Position numbers and translations under genes: made by a program
The notes under the pieces: generated by a model
Told to the model about the DNA's origin: nothing
The model's input: only the letters and a program-made list of their open reading frames with translations
Databases searched by the model: none
Assembly (NCBI GenBank): GCA_029817715.1
Contig: JARUPY010000530.1
Coordinates: 1-64,000, forward strand
Origin: Melastoma dodecandrum
Taxonomy: Eukaryota; Streptophyta; Magnoliopsida; Myrtales; Melastomataceae
Direction of reading: 5' to 3'
Length of the DNA: 64,000 bases
In this document: positions 22,606 to 35,978 of the stretch, piece by piece
Layout of the letters: each line of letters opens with the position of its first letter
Position numbering within the stretch: position 1 is the first letter of the stretch

Positions 22606-24180
22606 GCAGGAAAGCTCTTTGGACTCGTCGCACAATACATTATTTTCGTATTTCTTTCGCTTTATGATTTTTGTAACATAACTTCATGATCCTTACTAAA
22701 GGGAAAGACGTGATTATTTTTTCCCTTTTACAAAAATTTATCTAACCTGAGTTGTTCGCATTTTATATATTTATTGATCTTAAAATATTTTTACCGTGGA
22801 CCAATTCCATAACATAGTATATGAGAAATATACTTTATATAATAAAATATAAATTTTATAGAGAAATATTCCTTAAACTGATAGTATATGAGAGCAGAAT
22901 AGATAGAGTTTGTTTTGTTTAATTATGAAAGTCACTAATAAAGTGAACGAAAAAAATTATGAAATAGAGTAAATAATTTCGAAATTTAAAAAATAAGGGC
23001 TTAAAATCGGACTTATAAAGTTGGATTTTGCTATAGAAGGAATTCACACTTTATAAGTCCAACATCCAAGACACAATTTGAGGAATTCAAAATTTATAAA
23101 TTTCGATTTTTAAAAAATAAAAAATAAAAAATAAAAAAGGGAAATCTAACTTATAAAGTCCGACTTCCTTAGGGTGTTTTTTGGAGGCCGGATTTTACTA
23201 GTCCGACTTCTTTTTTTGAGTAAAATCAGACTTATAATCTCCGATTTTGGAGCCTTATTTTTGAAATTTCGAATCTATTTTTCTTATTTCATAAATTTAT
23301 TTTCCAACAACGTTAAAATGGAGCAAAACCAGAATATCAAATATAATTTTGGAATATGGAATACGTTCTAATTTCTTTTTATAGGGTACGCATAAACAAA
23401 AGAAATTGTTTAAAAGGAATTAAACCCCTGAGTGAAAGGCATTTCATTAGGTTTCACATATCATTGGATTCTCTTCTCTGTTACTTATAATCGGTAAGGA
23501 TGAAAGGCACTTTTGACTCAATTTTCAGCCATATGATTCAATTAGCCACCTTGATTTACGTTAATTATCAACTTCTTCTTAAAAAAAAGCTATTTCACTC
23601 TTTTTATGTCCCTTTTGTTTTCTCTTCTGTTAAACAATGAGAGTTTGATTGGACTATTCATCATAAGAACAATCCTACGTCTTTACCCTTTTCTCAAACA
23701 ATTCCTTACTTTGGTTTTATCACTAGGTTTGAATCGGTGTATTTCACAATATTTGTATCATTCGAGATGGGATTGAATTTATATCACTTGACCTATCACT
23801 CTTTTATTATAAACCAAAGAAAAAAATTATTATAATGAAAAAGAGTAATTATTCTAATGAGATTTTTATGAGAGTAATCATTCCACAACAATTATTTCAC
23901 TATTATTCATCTTATTCATGTTGGGTGACAAGGAGGAAAGAGGAACTCGTTGATTAAGAGTCAATCTTCTTTTATAAGAATAGTGTTATTCTTTTTAAGT
24001 AGATGCAAGATTTCATTCATAGTGGTAAGCAGGCATTGAAGAGCTTTCCTAATCCAAAGAATTAATTCTTTTGTAGAAGAAAAAAGGAGATAGAAGAAAA
24101 GAAAAGGGAAAGAAACAAAAACCAGTATTAATAAATTAACATATCGCATGAATAAAAATTAAAAGGAAAAGAGAAAGGCC
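22606..24180. other. AT-rich spacer with a small palindromic cluster
   Basis: There is no gene. Around 22995-23260 the motif AAGTC(C)GA/TTATAAAGT recurs in both orientations (TCGGACTTATAAAGTTGGA, CTTATAAAGTCCGACTT, TAGTCCGACTT), so this stretch can fold into short hairpins. It is reminiscent of the palindrome-built element at 38.1-38.7 kb but more decayed. Confidence 0.5.
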
Positions 24181-24519
24181 TGAGCCGTAATCACCGTACA
24201 CGTGTCATTAAAATAACGCCCCCAAACCTCGTTCCCATTTAAATCCTTCCCTGCGTTCTCCCGTATACAAACACCACTCTTCCCCCCTTCCAACTTTTGA
24301 TCGCCCGTTTCCTTCCCTTTCTTCCTTGTCTCCCTCCGCACTCCCCTCCTCTTACAAAGAAAAGAAAAGCTCCAACTGTTTTTCCTTCCGTCGGTTATCA
24401 CAAAGCAATCGCACTTCCTCACTCTCCCCCGTCTCTCTGTCGCTAATCTCGATCGGAGCCTTTTTCTACTTCTTCCATTCAAACAGAAGAAGTGATCCAA
24501 GTGATCGCCCCTCTCTCAA

Positions 24520-27500
24520 ATGTTCGTGAAGAAACTCGTTGAGAAGGCTTCCAGGAAGGTAAAAACCCCTGTCCCCCTCGAATGCTCTTCTTCTTTTTCT
24601 TGTTCTTCCATTTTTGTCGCCTACGAGAAGATCGGTTTTTTTGAGTTCACTTGCTGGATCGATGAATCTTCTCTATTGTTTTGTGTTGATTTTTAGAGGA
24701 AGTTGATGAACGGAGACCGCGTGGTTGGCCGCATCAATTAAGCCAGTTTTATTAAGATGACATTTAGGTTGGCGATTATCAGGATAGGATTAATTTGATG
24801 AAAGAGATTGTGAGAGTAGGACTGGGATTGAATGGACGTAATTATGTCGCTAAGCCGTTTGGTCGGATTCGTCTAGTCATTTTCCGGAGGATTAAGTCCT
24901 AAATCTCTCGGATAGCGTTATGCCGATGATAAATTCCAAGGATTTTCATCATTTTTTTTTTAAATTTGCTCAGAGAGAGGGAGAGAGAGAAAACCGACAG
25001 TCTGCCGACTTCCATGTGCGTTACCCCCCAATTGTTCCGTCGCCATTGACTGTCCTCTGTTAGTGTTCTTTTATGTGATTTTTTTACTCGATCATTGTAT
25101 AAAGTCCGTCCCAAATTTGGAGAGAAAAAGGTAATGGAAGTTTTAATTAATTGCTAAGCAAGATATAAATTAGAGTGACCCTGAAAGCTCTTAAATGCTA
25201 AAGATTCGGTTGCCGATGTTGATGTAACGGATGTAGGTGGCCGGCTCAGTTGTTGACTCTGTCTTCCTTCGGAATCCCACTCCTTTTCCTGAGAATGTAA
25301 AGGCTCGGTCGTTGTCTTTTTGTAAGAGGGTCCATGTTTCGGTTTTCGGGTGTGACGTGATAAGATCCCTCCACGTAGCAACACTTGGGGAAGATAAACC
25401 CAGGTTGAATTGCAATTGTCAATTGTCAGCCGTAGGAAGGATGACCAACCTAAGCCCAATTTGTTTGGTAGGCTTTGATAAAGTTTACATTTCTCATAAG
25501 AAAAAGAAAACAGAAAACAATGAAAAAGCTCAATCATCGATTTTTTTTAATGTATTGGGAATAAGATACGAAGTAACAAATATATTTATTGCTCTTGAAA
25601 TTTAAAAACTGTCTGATTGTACTGCTGTATTTATCGATTCCAAGGATGGGTGGAATTAAATGATGGCTATATTTTTTTCTTGCATTTTGGTAGGCCATGC
25701 CGGTACATGTCGAATTCAAAATTCCCAAATAGATAAACAGTTCACGAGAAAAAAGTGAGGAAAGAAATCGAATCGCCATTAGTTTGAATTTTTTATGATG
25801 CTCTCCGGGAAGTATTAATTACTCTTTTAACTTTTTTTAAAAAAGAAAATCGAACCTAATCCCAACGAGGGAGGTTGAATTCATTTTTAGAATTCCTTGA
25901 GCTGTTGGGTAAACCTTCCTATGTGTTTATTGCTGATTGAGCTTTTTTGTTTATTGTTTGTTATGTAATTATTCGAGAAGATGCATCGTTAACGTGTAGT
26001 GTGATGCAATTCTATTAGGCTAGATAGGAAGAAGTGGCTTAGGCTGGCTGCCACGAACAGTGAGCCCTAGATAGGAACTCTTTCAATACGACCACTCATA
26101 TCTTCATATCAGCCCTATTTTGCTATATATAATATCTGAAATTGAGAGGAATTTTGTTTGTTTTTTTAGTGGTTTTCAATTTTTTTTAAAAGAAACTGTT
26201 TGATTTAAATAAACTCATGGTATTTTAAAAATTTGAAGCTAAGCATAGATCCATGCTGACGTTCTTTGAACAAGTAAGCACTTTAATAGGTGTTTGAAAC
26301 ACTGGCCTTTCTTTTATGTTATTGTCCTTTTACATGATGATGTTCCCTCCAGGACCAGGAGAGACATCTGTCCCCTAGTTTTGACGTTTGTTTGATCCCC
26401 CTTTGCCTTTTGTAATAACGCAGAGTTAGGGTCAGGTCCGCATATTTGAAGGATTATCTGGAAATTTTTATAAATATTGAAAAATTAATGATTAAATGTT
26501 TTACTGTTTTTATTATTCTAAAAATTATGCTCTAATAACGAAACTATACGGTAAAACTCCCGTTTATAAAATCCTAAATCAGTGTTTAGGCAATTTCTCA
26601 TTGGATTGTATATCTTTCACCGGCTATCGGCATTCTTTCCTATTCGCGAACAGGAAGATGTCGTCGTTAGCGAACTGCTTTTCCGGACAGGATTAGGTTG
26701 ACCCCACGCCCGTTTTGATTGCAATGACCAAATCAAATCGGGATTAATGGGTCAAAGTGGATTAACAGTCCCTCCCTCCCAACATTATATTAATATTTGC
26801 TTCTTTGGTTTCTTTTGCAAAGCTTCGATGTCCTTTAAAGTATTAATTACTATCGAATGTTTCGGTGTCCGCTGATAGCTACTTATTATCTTGTGGAATA
26901 TAAGTACGTAAAATATACATGCTAAGATTTATGAGAAGTATGTGGTGTCGTCTCGCAGCTGGATCCTGAAATGTTAAAGATAGGACAACTTGCCTGTTGT
27001 GTCTTGTGTAATATTCAGCTGGTGGGAGGTATACCTATATATGGTTAGTTTGGAAAAAAAATTTACGTAATAGAGTTGAGCTCCTAATATATTGCCCCTA
27101 AGTCTTTTTCTGAAATATCGAATTTCAATTTATAAATAAGTTAATATTTCAAACAATGAATTATATATAAAGTGAAATTTGCCGTCTCAAACAAAGTATT
27201 TTGCAATTTTTTTTGTAAAATAACCTCCAGCTGGTGATATGATTTACGAACAAATAATATTCTTCCTGCCAGAGTGGTTGGTTAAACTGCCTTCAGCCTT
27301 CACCATGTTGGAATGGCTTTCAGGATAAATCCAAGGTGAACCGGGGCTTCACTGATTAATCATTCCTCTACATGTGTTTCAGCCTGCAGGAACTGAAGGA
27401 TTTAAATGTGTTGATGTTGAACCTGGCATTGTATTTCATTATGGGATCCCACCAGGTTGCTCAAAGTTTGGTTATGATTCCATTCAATCAATACTTGCTG

Positions 27501-30500
27501 TTTCAACCAAGTACGTCACCATTCTCTATTCTCTCCATGCCCCAATCTGTCACTAATATTGACTCCTCTAAGCACATTGACTATGCTTACAGACTGGTTT
27601 TCTTTTGGTGTTGAATTTTCTGAAGGCGCAAAGATTGGGTTGAAAACATTTAACTAACTCGCCACCTGCGGCTGTTGTAGCCTAATTTGTTACCAATATG
27701 AACTTCACGCGTTCATCATGCTGGTAGACGTTCAATTGGTTTTGGCTTGAATTTTGTGAAGGTGAAAAGATTATGTTGAAAACATTTTGCTTAACTCCCC
27801 ACTGACAGCTGTTGCAGCCTAATTTGTTACAAATATGAACTTCACTCGTTCATCGTGCTGATTGACCTGCATGCATTTGGTTTTGGGTTAAATCTATGAA
27901 GATGAAACACTTTTGTTGGAGACATTACATGTGGTCTACAAACAGGTGTTGAATGTTGTTTCACTGCCTCGAATTGCAGAAATGTTTGGTAAAGTTACCC
28001 CCTTGTCACAAGACAATGGATCTGAAACCATTCCTCTTTATGTAGTACTTTTATGGCTTTTTTCAGTGCTATTACGAATGACACGAGTTTTATCCAGAGC
28101 AGAAATGGGATATCAAATAAATAATATGAAATAGTGTTTAAATGGAGACGGTAAATAAAAAAAAGCATAGGGCCTGGGGTGAGATGTCAATACTGTACCT
28201 GGTGGCTTATGCAACATTTGTTATCAATCATATTTTGTAGGGAGGGACGGATTAAATTACTCGGAAAGGACAATACTCAAATCTTACTTGAATCCCAAGA
28301 TATTGGAGTGAGCAAGTTTTTGCAGGTTTGGTATGGCAGGTTTTCCAAAAGCTTTCATGAACCATGTTTTATATTCGCATTAATCCATGTTATTTATTTA
28401 TTTGCAGTTTGTTGAAAATGAAGGTCTTCTTTTGAGTGTGACCTTCAGGAATCAACTTGAGGCATGTTATTTCCACTACAAGTTGAATTCTTCTTATTTA
28501 TTTATTTTACATTCGCAAGTTTGTTAATTCAGCGTTCCATCAAGTAACTGGAGTCCTCTTCTTCAATTTTGGTCCCTGAATTGAAGCTTTTTCACAACTA
28601 CACTTTCTAGGTCTGGGACATAGACAGGAGGACATTATGTTGTGTTTACGACTTCAAAGAGCCTCTAACCTCTTTGAATATCATCTCACATACACTTTAC
28701 ATGTAAGGATATCACCTTATCAGAAACTGTTACTCATAAATTTCATCACTGTGATTAGTAATTGCTGAATATTAATCCACAGCTATGCTGGAAGTTCTCG
28801 TGGAAATGTCTCCATCTTAAATCTGGTTCCAGAGCAACGTCGAGTGATTCAAATGAAGTATAGTATTCCCTTTGCAGTATCACATGGTGAGGAGGTTGCC
28901 ATTTTATTTTTCCTCAGCCTCTCTTTAACTGTTGGGGGGTTTCTTATGTGGAGAAATTTGGCGAGATCACTTCTTTTATGAATACATCTTATTAGATTTC
29001 TCATTCTGCTAGTGCACTTAGTAAATTGATAGTTTTCCTGAATTATAAATTTGCAAAAGGAGGCTTTTAACTTGTGTTATTCAATATACAGGATACCAAG
29101 GTCCCTCCCCTGGTGATGCCGCAGTTATGTTCACGCTACCTCAACCCCTGGCTGAAAGTAAGAGGTACATAAACTTTCATTACCTCATCTGTAGAAAAAT
29201 GTAATTTCATCTCATGGAAATACGAGTCCCTTATCTTTTCATTAGGTCGCCTTCACAACCAGCGGCTTCGATATCTTATTATATTATCATGTTACTCGTG
29301 CCATGCTGGTTGCATAGGGACGTATACTGTTTCATCCTCACTTATTCTATGGGTCAAGTGATGGAAGGTTGTAACATGATGTAAAAATTTCCAATCTAGG
29401 ATCCTCATCCTGTATGAAGATGGTGTGATGGTATTGTGGGAAATTCAAGAAAGCAAAGCAATTTTCACTGGAGGCGTCATGCTCTCAGGGCATCATGAAC
29501 AGAAGCAAGTCACTTCTGCTTGCTGGGCATGTCCTCTGGGCAGTAAAGTTGCTATTGGATACAGTACAGGGGACATATTTGTTTGGAGTATTCCAGCACC
29601 GAAAGGAACTGCGGAAGCAGGATCCGAATCCAGCTCTCAGACCATCCCATTGTGTAAATTTAACCTTGGATATAAGTTAGACAAAGTTCCAATAGGATCT
29701 CTTAAATGGATTCAAGGAGATGGAAAGGCAAGTCGATTGTACGTGATGGGTTCCTCCGACACTGCCAACTCAAATCCTTTGCAGGTAAGTATTATTTACA
29801 GCCTCTGTTTTCGCGAGCTAATTTGTGGAAATGAGGCATGCATTTGGGTTTGAGAAGTGTAACTAATGGTTCTATTAATATTAATGTCTCATCTAATAAA
29901 TGAGAGGTTATTCAACCTATAATTAAAAGTTAAGCGACCCCCTACAGGTGTAGACTTGATCTACTACTTATTTTTGGAAACAATCGGCGACAGAAATGGA
30001 TAATGTGACCATCCCAGTTGAGGAAAGGATAGCATTTGTAGCGAACTTATTTTGATAAAGTAAACTACTCGACAGGTTGTTGCATTGTCTTACTCATGTT
30101 GAGGCCTTTGAAGTATCTCATGGGCAGTCATAGTTGTCTTTAGCCCATATACCTAGAAAATGTGAGTAGCAAAAGCACACTCAATCCCACTGACTTGTTT
30201 CGCTGACTTGTCTTTATGACAATCTTTGCGAGTGTTTTTCCAGCTTGCGGTTATGTGTTTGGTCTAGGCAATTAGAATGAATGAGATAATGGTCACTGCA
30301 GACTAAATTTTGATGGTTCAATAACTGTTGCAGGTGCTGTTGATGAGCAGTGCTTCTGAATCTCGAATAGTTAAGCTTGTGCTTCCTCTACCTGAGCCTT
30401 GTATCAGCATGGAAATCACATCTACTTATTCAAGCAAGCAGAAACCAGAGATTCTCGTGGTTTTGGGAAAATCTGGACGAATGTATGCATATGATGACAG

Positions 30501-33500
30501 CTTGATAGAAAACTATCTTCTTCAATGTCAATCGAGGTCTGCCCCATCATTGCCGAAGGAGATTCCCATAAAGATGCCATTTGTGGATTCTGCCATTTCT
30601 ACATCAGTATTTATAACAAATAACCTGCTCATATCAGATCCCGGAGACGAGGTGATAATTGAAATGACTTTCTGCCCTTACCAAGTTGATGGTGCATATT
30701 TTGTGATAATTGTTGGGAGATATTCAAGAAATTATGACAGGCTACTTGATTTTATGTTTATTAGGAATATGCTAAATTTGCGAGAAAAGTTCCACCCCTC
30801 CTACTCTGTAATAAGTTTGCCAGAGCTGGGATAAACACGAGTACAAATGTCTGTGGTGGGCTTTCAGAGGTTAAAAATCTGTATATCACTGGGCATAGTA
30901 ATGGAACCATCAAGTTTTGGGATATATCATGCCCCATTCCACTTCCAATTTTTTCTATGGAGCAACAGGTATGTTGTTTTTATCAAATTTGTCGAATTGA
31001 TAGGGCTCACTATTTTGGGAGGACTGTTTAGTAGTATATTTGCTGGCCCAGATAAAAGGACTGGAGATGTGGCAGTTGATTATTTTGCTGGTTGGATATA
31101 TTTGAAATTTTAAGGTTGTTCAACTGTGCGGTATGAATGTAGAATGGTTATGATTTCTGGTTATATGCGGTCTCACATTAGGTATCCTTATGGTGCAGAG
31201 TGATGGAAACTCTTCTTTAGGTGGAGTTGCTGTGACAGCTTTGAACTTTGATGTCAGGAACCGCATCCTTGTCACTGGTGATAAAGATGGAGTGGTGAGT
31301 ATTTTTGGTTTACCTGATCATGTCCAATTTATTTCTGCAGAAGCAGTTCTGATATTTGTAATTGTTTCTACAACCCACAGGTTCGTATTTATGAATTGAA
31401 GTCAGATTCATATAACTCAGGTAAATATTCCTGCTTCCCAATCAAGTTTCTGCATCCGAATCAAGGAATTTTATAGCAACTTTTAGCACTGCGGGTTGTA
31501 AGGTGACTGGAGTTATTCTGCAGCTTCTTGTATTATGAAACTGTTGCTTTGTCTTCTTGCCAGGTATTATGAAGAGGGGAAGTAATTCCATGATTAAGGG
31601 CATGAAAGTTGTCAAGGTCAATGGTGCCGTTCTTTCTTTAGTCATGAACAATAAGTTTAAGCATCTGGCCGTGGGTTCTCAACAAGGATATGTAAGTTCA
31701 TCATGCTCCTTTTCACAGATCACAATTAGCTATGCTTCCTCACTGCTAGGCAGACTGAATATCTGGAGGATTACACGAACACTGGGTGAATGGCGACGGC
31801 TCGTCCTTGTTGCCCATATAGGCCAAATAATGTTACAAGTAACTAACTCTAGAACATATTAGTTGGAAATAATAGCACAAAGTTTGCTGGGTGTTGAAGC
31901 GGACACACTTTAAGCCTCTCTTATGGCAACCTGATTCATCAACATACTGTTCATCATAATCAATGTCTGGTATTTTGCCCGAAAGACTGGGAGTTGCTGG
32001 AGATCTGATGCTTGTGTTCTTGGATGCAGGTTTCATTAATTGACATGGATGGGCCTACGGTACTGTTCACTACCCCTATTTCAAGTGAAATCTCACCAGG
32101 AATTATTTCCATGAGCTTTGGCTCCTTTGCTTTGCATGAGTTTAAGAAGAATATCTTGGTCTTCGTCACACGAGATTCATCGGTATCAGCTTTGGATTGT
32201 GAGAATGGGAACCCGCTTAGCACAAGCATGGTTCATCCAAAGAAACCATCTCAAGCTCTTTTCATGGAGATCTTGGATGGCAATCCTCGAGGTACTGCAC
32301 ACACATTCGTTTGGACTGCTCATAAATTTGGAGTTACCCCAAACTCCTTTTAAGTAGTCAACAATTAAGGAAGATCCTTATATGTTGAGATTGCAGATGT
32401 GCAGGGTACACCATTCGAAGATGCTGTAGAGAAGCAGGAAATGTTGTTGCTATGTTCGCAGAAAGCTGTGTACATTTACTCGTTGTCGAACTTGGTTCAG
32501 GTACTTGTTCTTTTAACCCATAATGCTTTGGAAATTAGGTCCAAATTTCTGGGTTGGGTCAACAACATTTGCTGTGTATTGTGAATGATAATCTCCTGTG
32601 CCTTCAGGGAGTCAAGAAGGTACTTCATAAAAAGAAGCTTCAGTCATCTTGCTGCTGGGCCTCAACGTTCTACTCTCCTGATGCTGGCCTGATTCTTCTT
32701 TTCACTGACGGGAGAATTCAGATAAGGTACCAAACAAAAAACTCCTCTGGCAAAGGATGGAGAACAGAAATGTGTCTGTGAAATATTCACTGATCTTGTT
32801 AAGAGGTGCCATTTTTGTGAGTCAGAGGGGCCATTTTTTAGTGAGCCACGAACTGCTCCCTTTATATTATCATGCACTTGGCTTTCTACCATCTGTGCAA
32901 ATGCATGTCATGTAGCTGAACGAGCAGCTAATAAGGAGCGGATGATTTTTCCTACCACTAAACTATATGTTCAATTGGATACATAACTATATGTTTCAAC
33001 TAAGGCGTTGTTTTCATCTTTTATCGATTGAATTATGTTACTAATCATGCTTGGAACTTTGAATTAGGTGAGCCAGTCTCGGTTCATACTGCATTTGTGT
33101 TAGTAGAAGCTATTAATCACTTCTACTATTTGACAGGTCTCTACCTGAGCTGACTTTAATCAGAGAGACAGAAATTAGAGGGCATCCCATTACCCCTACA
33201 GAATTGAATCCATCCCCTGATGGGTCAATTTGCTCTTCTCACGATGGTCAAGTAGTTATGGTACTTGTTGTGCCTCTAATATTTCCATGTCATGTGATTT
33301 ATGTTGATTATTTTGTTCACCTATTTCTGGCTCAGGTGAACAAAGACCAAGACATCATGGTTTTTGCCATCATGCTCCCTAAGAGTGTGTACAGGTTCAC
33401 CCTCTTCTTCTTTCGCCTATAGTTATACTTGTAAGCACCAAAGCTTGCCTAAGCAAGGACATCAGGAATACTAGATAAATGGAATTTGTACAAAGCAACC

Positions 33501-35353
33501 AAGTTATTTCGTCTGTTCCATATATGCTTGGAGACCTAAAAGCTTTTCTTAGAGAAGAAGTGCTAATTTTTTACTCCTGCTCATCCCTTGTCTCATATCG
33601 TGTCATTTTGCCCATCATTCCACCTTTCACATATTCCTTCTGAATTTCCTATCGCCTATTCACGTGAAGAAAAATCAGAGACGCTGCTAATTGCTTCTTC
33701 TTGACATATTTATTTATCCAGGCTACGGGATTCATTGGGCCAAGTCTACAGAAAAGATTTGATTTTTCCAGAAGAAAACTTCTCTTCAAATGGCGTTGCA
33801 CAGAAGCAGAAGCCTAAGGTGGATTTCATTTTACATGATCTTACATGCGGTGTCTGCTGTGTGTGTTGTAAAAATAAGAAGGCCTACAATGCTTTTGTTG
33901 ATCTTTCCAGGGTTTATTTAGCTCTCTCATGAGAGACTCGAAAGCCGACAGGGAGAAGCATCCTCTGGAATTAGAGAGAGAAGACCGTCGGGAACGTACA
34001 GAAGCACTTTCGAAGATATTCTCAACTGAAAATTTTCCATGTGATTCCGGGAATGTGGATAAGATCAATAATCCAATTCAGTGTAAAGAAGATGTCTCCT
34101 ACGAAGGTGATGCTGACATGAACATTGGTAGGTTGGTGGAACCAATTTGTGCCTTACAGTTTAAATTACCTGCATTTTCCGCTGGTAATAGATGGATTCT
34201 TTTGGTTTGTACAGATGATATCGACCTCGATGATTTTGAAGCGAAGCCTAAAGGGAACAATGTACTTGCTGGTCTTAACAAGAAAATGCTGACAAGCAAG
34301 CTCCAGAACATCAAAGGTGTGTTGAAAAAATTCGTGCGCGTATCTGTCTACTCGTTTTTTGTTTTGACACAACCCAATTGCTTATATAATCGAATTTCGA
34401 CTGCAATAATTTTATTCTTGATTGGATAACAAGCCTCCCTGGAGACGTCAATTTTTATGCAGGCAAGCTGAAGAATATCAAGATAAAGATGGATAACAAT
34501 GATACAGAGAAAGAGCATCAGCAGTCCAATGAGATGGGTACAGTTGATCAGATAAAGAGGAAATATGGTGTTTCAATGTCGACAGTAAGTGGGATTAACA
34601 TACTGGAAAACATGAGATACCATGGTGCAGTTGTTCTGCTCATGTTCTAGCTGTTGTGGGTGTTTAGCTTTTCGAAGGTTTCAACGAGATTATGACGAGC
34701 CATTGATACAAGTTTCAAGCAATACCTGAATGCTTTATGTGATCTTTAAAACTGCAGGAAGTGGGTGCAGCTAAAATGGCGCAAAACAAGCTCCTAGATA
34801 ATCTCGGGAAGTTGCAGGTACTGTCTATTATCACTTACTCTCCAGAGGAAATCAAGTAAATATATTTTCATGAAACCCTGCTCTATGACTGTCGTCTTCT
34901 TTGAGCTTGACAAAATCAGAAAGCCTGTTAGTAATTGCAGCACATAAGTGGTATACATCATGTTACTGGATTTGTGGAATCCACTTGCAGATGTCTGAAT
35001 ACCCTAATTGTATTTGCACATTTCCGTGGTGTGGTCTTGGTTGTTTAACTTTTGCATGACTTGCGTATAGCATCACTCGTTTGGCAGAACACTTACCCCT
35101 TGCACTTTAGGAGTTCATTGCTTCCCCGAAGTGCACCATGAGAAAGTCATATGCATACCTTTTTATTTTGGGTGCTCTTATTTTCATATCCTAGCTCCTC
35201 TGAAAATGATTTACTGGGATATTATTGACTGATAACAACAAGCAGGGAATAAGCCATAAAACCGCCGAAATGCAAGACACGGCCAAGTCATTCTCATCCA
35301 TGGCACAGGAGCTCCGTAGATCTGCTGAACAGGAGAAAAGAGGATTCTTGTAG
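24520..35353 (+). CDS. TYN1: Tomosyn/Lgl-like WD40 protein with C-terminal R-SNARE-like segment
   Basis: The product is a plant homologue of lethal giant larvae/tomosyn, cytosolic proteins that bind Q-SNAREs and regulate exocytosis. CDS exons: 24520-24558, 27383-27510, 28241-28325, 28408-28461, 28611-28702, 28783-28886, 29092-29164, 29400-29784, 30334-30651, 30765-30968, 31199-31294, 31381-31420, 31564-31691, 32030-32291, 32397-32500, 32608-32726, 33137-33260, 33336-33394, 33722-33818, 33911-34127, 34215-34316, 34463-34584, 34758-34817, 35246-35353. All junctions close in frame, giving 1039 residues. The start MFVKKLVEKAS is the family's usual N terminus. Residues ~25-800 form degenerate WD40 blades (VFHYGIPPGCSKFGYDSIQS, IVTDGRIxIR-type strands); ~978-1039 is R-SNARE-like (IKRKYGVSMST, TAEMQDTAKSFSSMA) with no membrane anchor. 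Intron 1 is 2.8 kb. Intron 4 is GC-AG. The symbol is by homology to Arabidopsis. Confidence 0.93.
27604..27925 (+). repeat. Three-copy ~135 bp repeat in intron 2 of the tomosyn-like gene
   Basis: Blocks starting TTGGTGTTGAATTTTCTGAAGG (first ~20 bases shared) recur near 27604, 27736 and 27877. The first two also share GTTGAAAACATTT, CAGCC(TAATTTGTTAC) and ATGAACTTCACGCGTTCATC. The third is partial. This is a local duplication inside the intron with no coding role. Confidence 0.8.
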
Positions 35354-35978
35354 GACTTTCCTAGTTAGTGGTTCCTATCTACTGGGTTTTGTTAAACTAT
35401 TATCTTTTGCGTTTACTATCCATGAATGTATTACTACTCCGTTTGTATATTCTCTGGTACTAGCTTGAATTGTGTAACGTGCAATTACCGTTGAAGCTCT
35501 GCATATTAATTCGAAAGACTCATTATAACAAAACTTTAGGCGCACAGAACTAAGCCACAATACAGACAGCACCAGATCCGGATTATTGGAAACCAATATT
35601 TTTTTTTTTGCTTATTACACTAATTAATAAATAATGAATGTATCCGACGAGGCTCATAATTTTGAAATTAGATATGCTGGCTAAATATTGCCAAAATCCA
35701 AAAATCAGAAAACAAAGCCAGAATCTCAGACAACACACCTCTGCAGATATCATATCAAAGAGCAACATGTCATGGATAGGTAACCACCAAAAGGATTAGT
35801 CAACAGAAGTAACTAGCTACAATACTATATAAAGATCCACCAAGAAGCTCCCACTAAAATCCTTCCTCCCCATTCAGTTAAACTAAAATAAACTAAATAG
35901 ATCATTCTCAACCGACTAGTAGACAAAGAACCTTAGAGAAACAGAGTTTCACACATTGTTTTTATCAAGGCTAAATAC
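35354..35978. other. Shared 3' flank of two convergent genes
   Basis: The tomosyn-like gene ends at 35353 and the HMGB gene ends at 35979 on the opposite strand, leaving 625 bases for both 3' untranslated regions and terminators. AT-rich stretches such as TTATTACACTAATTAATAAATAATGAA at ~35610 could supply polyadenylation signals in either direction. Overlapping transcript ends are likely. Confidence 0.5.

Noticed and set aside
25154..25605. Two ~125-codon frames on opposite strands in intron 1 of the tomosyn-like gene
   Set aside because: They overlap each other, match no family and sit in an intron whose flanking exons join cleanly.
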